A stretch of 9,626 nucleotides of DNA from Methanoregulaceae archaeon (GTDB taxonomy: Archaea > Halobacteriota > Methanomicrobia > Methanomicrobiales > Methanospirillaceae): NCBI GenBank assembly GCA_013331415.1, contig DUGL01000192.1, forward strand, positions 1 through 9,626, written 5' to 3'. The notes beneath the pieces are model-generated. The model was not told the DNA's origin. It ran no database searches and worked only from the letters and a program-made list of their open reading frames with translations. Below are positions 5,595 through 9,626 of the stretch, in pieces. Made by a program: the position numbers and the translations under genes. Numbering within the stretch: position 1 is the stretch's first letter; each line of letters opens with the position of its first letter.

Positions 5595-6523
5595 TCGGGA
5601 TTGATGTCGGTGGCGCGAACCTGAAGGTCGCCACGGGTGAAGGTGTTTTCATCCACTACTGCCCGCTCTGGGAGGAGAGCCCTCTCCGCGATCTCCTGCG
5701 GCAGTACAGGGGAAGGGGAGAGGATGCCGCGGTCGTGGTATCCGGGGAGCTTGCCGACTGCTTCTCATCGAAGGAGGAGGGCATCCGGTTCATCGTGGAT
5801 GCCGTGCAGGAGGTCTTCCCCAAAGCCCGGTTCTATGGCATGGACGCGGTATTCCATGAAACCGCCGTACCTGCCCTCGCCGCAGCGAACTGGCTGGTAT
5901 CTGCCGAGTACCTGATGGATCGCTATCCGGGATCACTCCTCGTGGACTTCGGCAGCACCACGACCGATATCATCCCCCTCACCGGTATGGAACACCTGAA
6001 AGGGCTGACCGACCTCGCGAGGCTCCGGAACGGGTTCCTTGTCTACACCGGGCTCCTTCGGACCACCGTCCCGGCGCTCATCCGGGAGGTCGCTATCAGC
6101 GGAGTCCTGACACCGGTCTGCCCTGAATACTTTGCCTGCAGCGCCGATGTACACCTGGTGCTCGGGCACATAACCAGCCCTGCGTACACGATCGATCCAC
6201 CGGACCGGAAGGCGACGGACCGGGTCGCGGCGCTGCGGCGTCTCTCCCGCGTGGTCTGCGCCGACACGGCAGAGATCGGGGAGGAGGGGGCAGTCGCCAT
6301 CGCCCGTGCGTTCTGGGATGCCCAGCGATCGATCATCTGCGGTGCCGTGGAGCGGGTCGCGGCCGCCTGCGGGACCCGGGGGGTGCTCTGTGCAGGGATC
6401 GGCGCAGGTCTCGTGGCCGGGCTGACGCGGGGTACTGACCTCTCGCACGAGATCGGCCCTGCGGCTGATGCCCTCCCTGCCTTTGCCGTGCGGGAGGTGG
6501 CGAAACGAAGGCCTGGCAGCTGA
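5591..6523 (+). CDS. mfnF: Methanofuran biosynthesis enzyme MfnF (hydantoinase/oxoprolinase-like fold)
   Basis: Predicted to condense gamma-glutamyltyramine with the phosphorylated aminomethylfuran, forming the ether-linked core of methanofuran. The 310 residues belong to the group long named H4MPT-linked C1 transfer pathway protein, related to hydantoinase A and the sugar-kinase/actin fold. N-terminal phosphate loop MIGIDVGGANLKVA (1-14, Asp5), second phosphate loop LLVDFGSTTTDIIPL with Asp119 and Asp126, and a late glycine-rich GVLCAGIGAGLVAG are all visible. The start is GTG at 5591, overlapping the mfnD stop; GGAG at 5582-5585 is the likely ribosome-binding site. It follows mfnD in an operon and is itself overlapped or followed by a small zinc-ribbon membrane gene. 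The 3' end carries a strong internal ribosome-binding site (6493-6500) for that next gene. Family is clear; the reaction is by analogy with characterised Methanocaldococcus MfnF. Confidence 0.92.
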   Translation: MIGIDVGGANLKVATGEGVFIHYCPLWEESPLRDLLRQYRGRGEDAAVVVSGELADCFSSKEEGIRFIVDAVQEVFPKARFYGMDAVFHETAVPALAAANWLVSAEYLMDRYPGSLLVDFGSTTTDIIPLTGMEHLKGLTDLARLRNGFLVYTGLLRTTVPALIREVAISGVLTPVCPEYFACSADVHLVLGHITSPAYTIDPPDRKATDRVAALRRLSRVVCADTAEIGEEGAVAIARAFWDAQRSIICGAVERVAAACGTRGVLCAGIGAGLVAGLTRGTDLSHEIGPAADALPAFAVREVAKRRPGS

Positions 6524-6552
6524 GCCTCCTCCTGCCCGCCGCCTCGCTTGCG

Positions 6553-6765
6553 GTGACGGTCATACTCTGGATGAACGGCCTGCCGTTCTTCTTCCTGTTC
6601 CTGTTCTTCCCGCTCATCCCGTTTCTTGGCAGGAAGCGGCAGGTGCAGCGCTGCCCGGTCTGCGGGTGGGAGACAGACGAGGTCCGGGTATCGTTCTGTC
6701 CCTATGACGGGAGTCCCCTCCAGGCTCCTGAGGACAGGGGTCGGGCGGCAGAGCTGTCGTGGTGA
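6553..6765 (+). CDS. Small membrane protein with cytoplasmic zinc ribbon; start uncertain
   Basis: From the GTG at 6553 this gives 70 residues: a hydrophobic stretch (residues 8-25, with a run of phenylalanine and leucine) followed by basic GRKRQVQR, which suggests a cytoplasmic C terminus by the positive-inside rule. A zinc-ribbon-like segment then follows, CPVCG at 34-38 and CPYDGSPL at 49-56. The usual fourth cysteine is replaced by Asp52. The frame stays open upstream to 6469 and reads like protein, adding a second hydrophobic segment, and a near-perfect ribosome-binding site (GGAGGTGG, 6493-6500) sits before an in-frame ACG at 6505, which would give 86 residues. GTG 6553 has no ribosome-binding site. 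It is the third gene of the mfnD-mfnF operon. The function is not recognised; a role tied to methanofuran is possible only by position. Confidence 0.7.
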   Translation: MTVILWMNGLPFFFLFLFFPLIPFLGRKRQVQRCPVCGWETDEVRVSFCPYDGSPLQAPEDRGRAAELSW

Positions 6766-6767
6766 TT

Positions 6768-6815
6768 CCGGTGCAGGGGGAAACGGCATGCCGGAGAGGA
6801 GAGTATCCGCACCGG
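6768..6815. repeat. Nested inverted repeats between convergent genes
   Basis: CCGGTGC (6768-6774) pairs with GCACCGG (6809-6815). Between them lies the perfect palindrome CGGCATGCCG (6784-6793). This is the only clear structure in the 102-base gap between the small zinc-ribbon gene (+) and the zinc-ribbon/HTH gene (-). It has no T run, so it is a poor terminator by archaeal rules; it may just be GC-rich sequence. Confidence 0.4.
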
Positions 6816-6867
6816 CACCGGGCTGATCTGATTCCTCCGCGGGAGAGCCCGGGCCAGGGATGCTCCC

Positions 6868-7395
6868 CTACAGGTCCCTGAATGCGACCATGGAGAGCGA
6901 GAGCACGGACCGCGGGAGCTCGAACCCGAACAGCTCCGTGGTGGGGATCATCCCGATGTCCCGGGAGGAGAGGTTCCTGACGGTTCCCCGGTCCACCACG
7001 ATGCCGAGCGACTCCATGAACGTGGCTGCCTTCCCGGGGGTCATGGTCTGGGAGAGAACGACACAGAGATCGACAACGGGCGACCCGAGCCGGGTACCCG
7101 GGTAGAAGGGAGCCCGGGCAGGGGATACCCGGCCGCACAACCGGCACCGGAAACGCCGGACCGTGACCATGATCTCGTGTGCCGCGTCCCCTTCACGGAT
7201 GGTGGCAAACTTCCGCTCCTTGCTGTCGTACCCGGAGACCGGCCCGCCGCATACCGGGCATGCCGCACACTCCGCGAACGCTCTTCCTTCAACCGAGAGG
7301 AAACCGGTCTGGATAAGGGCAGGGAGCATCGGCGGCACCCTCAGCCGGCGGCGCGATGAGCGGCGCACCCCGCTTTGCTGGTTCAATTCCTGCAT
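6868..7395 (-). CDS. Zinc-ribbon/HTH protein, transposase N-terminus-like, function unknown
   Basis: A 175-residue protein not assigned to a named family with certainty. After a basic N terminus (RRSSRRRLR, residues 11-19) comes a zinc ribbon with CPVC (46-49) and CRLC (84-87) flanking a beta-rich stretch with VRRFRCRLCGR. This pattern is common at the start of several transposase families, where it reads out the element's DNA. Residues 104-142 (GSPVVDLCVVLSQTMTPGKAATFMESLGIVVDRGTVRNL) look like one or two helix-turn-helix units. The rest, to the C terminus, is short and hydrophobic. No acidic catalytic domain is present, so it cannot be an active DDE transposase alone. ATG 7395 is supported by AAAGGT five bases upstream and a TATA-like AATAATAA (complement of 7433-7440). 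It is divergent from fdhA. It could be a DNA-binding regulator derived from a transposase, or a decayed element; no flanking inverted repeats were seen. Confidence 0.75.
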   Translation of the reverse strand: MQELNQQSGVRRSSRRRLRVPPMLPALIQTGFLSVEGRAFAECAACPVCGGPVSGYDSKERKFATIREGDAAHEIMVTVRRFRCRLCGRVSPARAPFYPGTRLGSPVVDLCVVLSQTMTPGKAATFMESLGIVVDRGTVRNLSSRDIGMIPTTELFGFELPRSVLSLSMVAFRDL

Positions 7396-7557
7396 AATGT
7401 ACCTTTCTCACAATTTTGTCGATAATTCAGGGTTATTATTCCGGCAGTGCCAGGGCTCCGGGCACCAGGCACCCACCAATAATCATCAGTTTCATCGCTG
7501 TTAATCATTACTGTTAAATAAGGATCCTGCCGACATCTCTGTGTTCGAGGTAATACC
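7396..7557. promoter_or_regulatory. Divergent promoter region of the zinc-ribbon/HTH gene and fdhA
   Basis: The fdhA side has TATA element TTAAATA at 7514-7520, a predicted transcription start near 7543, and ribosome-binding site GAGGT at 7547-7551, six bases before ATG 7558. The leftward side has AATAATAA (complement of 7433-7440) and AAAGGT (complement of 7401-7406). Two direct copies of TAATCAT, at 7480-7486 and 7502-7508, are 22 bases apart and lie just upstream of the fdhA TATA element, a place where archaeal activators bind. GTGCC/GGCAC (7447-7451/7461-7465) is a weak hairpin. Confidence 0.6.
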
Positions 7558-9626
7558 ATGGACATGAAGTATGTACAGACCACCTGTCCCTACTGTGGGA
7601 CCGGGTGTACCTTCAATCTCGTAGTGAAGGACGGGAAAGCGGTCGGCACGGCGCCGTACCAGCGCTCTCCGGTCAACGAAGGCAAGGTCTGCCCCAAGGG
7701 GACCTACGCCCACGAGTTCGTGCACAGCCCCGACCGCCTGACGAAGCCGCTCATCAAGAAGGACGGCAAGTTTGTCGAGGCGAGCTGGGACGAGGCATAC
7801 GACCTGATCGCCAAGAAGTTCAAGCAGTACAAGCCTGACGAGTGCGCCTGTCTCTCGTCGGCCCGTGTCTCGAACGAAGAGAACTACGCGATGATGAAGT
7901 TCGCCCGCGGCGTCCTGAAGACGCGGCACATCGACCACTGCGCGAGGCTCTGCCACGCGTCCACGGTCGCCGGTCTCGCCGCAACGTTCGGCTCCGGTGC
8001 GATGACCAACTCGATCGGGGACATCGCGACCTCGAAGTGCTGCTTCATTCTCGGGAGCAACACGTTTGAGCAGCACCCGCTGATCGGGCGCCGGGTCATG
8101 CAGGCCAAGGCGAACGGTGCCAAGATCATCTACGCCGACCCGCGGTTCACCCCGACGGGCAAGCAGGCCGACCTGTACATGGCGTTCCGGTCCGGCTCGG
8201 ATGTCGCGATCCTGAACGGCCTGATGCAGGAGATCATCAGGAACGGCTGGGAGGACAAGGACTTCATCAAGAACCGGACCAAAGACTTCGAGGCGATGAA
8301 GGCCGTCGTGATGAAACCCGAGTACAGCCTCGAGTCCGTCTCGAAGATCTCGGGGATCCCGGCAGCCCAGCTCAAGACCGCTGCCGAGTGGTTCGCCAAG
8401 GCCGAGACCGCCTGTATCCTGTACTCGATGGGGATCACCCAGCACACCACCGGTGTCGACAACGTCAAGTCGGTGGCAAACATCCAGATGCTGACCGGGA
8501 ACCTGGGCAAACCGGGTGCCGGCGTGAATGCGCTCCGTGGCCAGAACAACGTGCAGGGCGCCTGCGACATGGGTGCGCTGCCGGTGGTCTTCACGGGCTA
8601 CCAGAAGGTCATCGACGAGGCTGCCCACAAGAAGTTCTCTGACGCCTGGGGATTCCCGGACGGGATCGCCGCGGCCAAGAACGGGTATGAGGTCACGACC
8701 ATGATGGACGTGCTCGCCGACAAGCCCGGTGAACTCAAGTGCATGTACATCATGGGCGAGAACCCGATGATCTCTGACCCGGACCTCCACCACGTCGAGA
8801 AGGCCATCAAGAACCTCGAGTTCCTGGTCGTCCAGGACATCTTCATGAACGAGACCGCGGCGCTCGCTGACGTCGTGCTCCCTGCCTGCTGCTATGCAGA
8901 GAAGGACGGGACACAGACCAGCACTGAGCGGCGTGTCCAGATGTGGAGAACGGCCGTCAGCCCGCCGGGCCAGGCAAAACTCGACTGGCAGATCATTGCC
9001 GATATCGCAAAGAAGATGGGATACGAGAAGCAGTTCGCCTGGAAGAGCGCCGAGGATATCTTCACCGAGATCTCGAAGGTCACCCCCTCGTACGGCGGGA
9101 TGAACTATGCACGGCTCAACCGGCCGGAAGCGCTCCACTGGCCCTGCCCGACCGCAGAGCACCCGGGAACCCCGATCCTCCACAAGGAGAAGTTCGCACA
9201 CCCCGACGGGCTCGGCCAGTTCTTCGCGGTCGAGTACAAGCCGCCTGCAGAAGTGCCCGATGCAGAATACCCGTTCATCCTGACCACCGGCCGGTGCCTC
9301 TGGCAGTGGCACACGGGGACCATGACACGCCGGTCCGAATCCCTCGAGTCCGAGGAGCCGACCGGCTGGATCGAGATCAATCCCGACGACGCCAAGGCAC
9401 TCGCGATCAAGGACAAGGAGATGATCAAGGCGACCACACGCCGCGGGACCATCAATGTCCCGGCACGGGTCACGAAAGATATCATGAAGGGTGTGATGTT
9501 CATGCCGTTCCACTACGCGGAATGTGCGGCTAACGTCCTCACCAACAATGCACTCGACCCGATCGCCAAGATACCGGAGTTCAAGGCCTGTGCTGTCAAG
9601 GTCGAGAAGATCGAGGGGGCGAAGTA
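7558..9626 (+). CDS. fdhA: Formate dehydrogenase alpha subunit (catalytic, Cys type), end cut by window
   Basis: Catalytic subunit of the cytoplasmic methanogen formate dehydrogenase, which oxidises formate to CO2 at a molybdenum or tungsten bis-pterin centre and passes electrons, with FdhB, to F420 or to a heterodisulfide reductase complex. The 689 residues in the window begin with the 4Fe-4S motif C10-x2-C13-x3-C17-x27-C45. The active-site segment is HCARLCHA with Cys132 as metal ligand and His133 next to it; selenocysteine takes the place of this cysteine in some relatives, and here the codon is plain TGC. The C-terminal pterin-binding domain is visible from TTGRCLWQWHTGTMTRRS to the end. 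ATG 7558 follows GAGGT by six bases. The last two bases, TA after Lys689, fit the start of a stop codon, so the protein is almost certainly complete at about the family's length. fdhB would be expected next. No transporter gene fdhC lies upstream. Confidence 0.96.
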   Translation, partial: MDMKYVQTTCPYCGTGCTFNLVVKDGKAVGTAPYQRSPVNEGKVCPKGTYAHEFVHSPDRLTKPLIKKDGKFVEASWDEAYDLIAKKFKQYKPDECACLSSARVSNEENYAMMKFARGVLKTRHIDHCARLCHASTVAGLAATFGSGAMTNSIGDIATSKCCFILGSNTFEQHPLIGRRVMQAKANGAKIIYADPRFTPTGKQADLYMAFRSGSDVAILNGLMQEIIRNGWEDKDFIKNRTKDFEAMKAVVMKPEYSLESVSKISGIPAAQLKTAAEWFAKAETACILYSMGITQHTTGVDNVKSVANIQMLTGNLGKPGAGVNALRGQNNVQGACDMGALPVVFTGYQKVIDEAAHKKFSDAWGFPDGIAAAKNGYEVTTMMDVLADKPGELKCMYIMGENPMISDPDLHHVEKAIKNLEFLVVQDIFMNETAALADVVLPACCYAEKDGTQTSTERRVQMWRTAVSPPGQAKLDWQIIADIAKKMGYEKQFAWKSAEDIFTEISKVTPSYGGMNYARLNRPEALHWPCPTAEHPGTPILHKEKFAHPDGLGQFFAVEYKPPAEVPDAEYPFILTTGRCLWQWHTGTMTRRSESLESEEPTGWIEINPDDAKALAIKDKEMIKATTRRGTINVPARVTKDIMKGVMFMPFHYAECAANVLTNNALDPIAKIPEFKACAVKVEKIEGAK

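Noticed and set aside
6868..7395. Intact insertion sequence around the zinc-ribbon/HTH gene
   Set aside because: No terminal inverted repeats or target duplications seen near either end, and no catalytic transposase domain.
7501..9513. Very long antisense open frame (about 670 codons) opposite fdhA
   Set aside because: It mirrors fdhA codon use: GC-rich third positions avoid stops on the opposite strand. The translation is rich in Asp, Gly, Leu, Arg and Val with no domain, and the sense frame is an unmistakable FdhA.
1..9626. CRISPR array, toxin-antitoxin, restriction or other defence system
   Set aside because: No regularly spaced repeats and no matching protein families; all sizeable genes have housekeeping or methanogenesis roles, apart from the two small unknowns described.

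Overview
The window looks like a chromosomal segment of a hydrogenotrophic, formate-using methanogenic archaeon, most likely of the order Methanomicrobiales. The evidence is an archaeal TATA-binding protein, two adjacent methanofuran biosynthesis genes (mfnD, mfnF), a methanogen-type formate dehydrogenase alpha subunit with a cysteine active site, archaeal TATA-box promoters with short or absent leaders, and GC-rich coding sequence broken by short AT-rich promoter islands. The species assignment is inference from gene content only.

Layout, left to right. Positions 1-224 are a non-coding, inverted-repeat-rich leader in front of the magnesium transporter gene mgtE (225-1556, +). Next come the TATA-binding protein gene (1608-2168, +), with a promoter that predicts a leaderless mRNA, and a small winged-helix regulator (2315-2689, +) behind a very AT-rich promoter island. 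A roughly 400-base gap (2690-3085) separates this rightward group from the leftward pair surE-rpiA (4623 to 3086, -) and holds terminator-like hairpins, including one that could work in both directions. SurE (nucleotide phosphatase) and RpiA (ribose-5-phosphate isomerase) are translationally coupled: the rpiA ribosome-binding site overlaps the surE stop codon.

Divergent from surE is the operon mfnD-mfnF-small membrane zinc-ribbon gene (4707-6765, +). mfnD (tyramine-glutamate ligase) and mfnF (the enzyme that couples glutamyl-tyramine to the aminomethylfuran) overlap by four bases and make successive parts of methanofuran, the first C1 carrier of methanogenesis. The third gene lacks a normal start codon at the place where its reading frame and ribosome-binding site suggest one. 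Facing this operon is a zinc-ribbon/HTH protein gene (6868-7395, -), which is divergent from fdhA (7558 to the window end, +). The window ends inside what is probably the fdhA stop codon.

No rRNA, tRNA, CRISPR array, intact insertion sequence or obvious defence system was seen. Most of the content is core methanogen metabolism and information processing. The best candidates for undescribed biology are (1) the mgtE leader, whose GTTCC/GGAAC arms can form mutually exclusive pairings, (2) the small zinc-ribbon membrane protein at the end of the methanofuran operon with a possible ACG start, (3) the zinc-ribbon/HTH protein next to fdhA, and (4) the duplicated TATA element over the start of the TBP gene.
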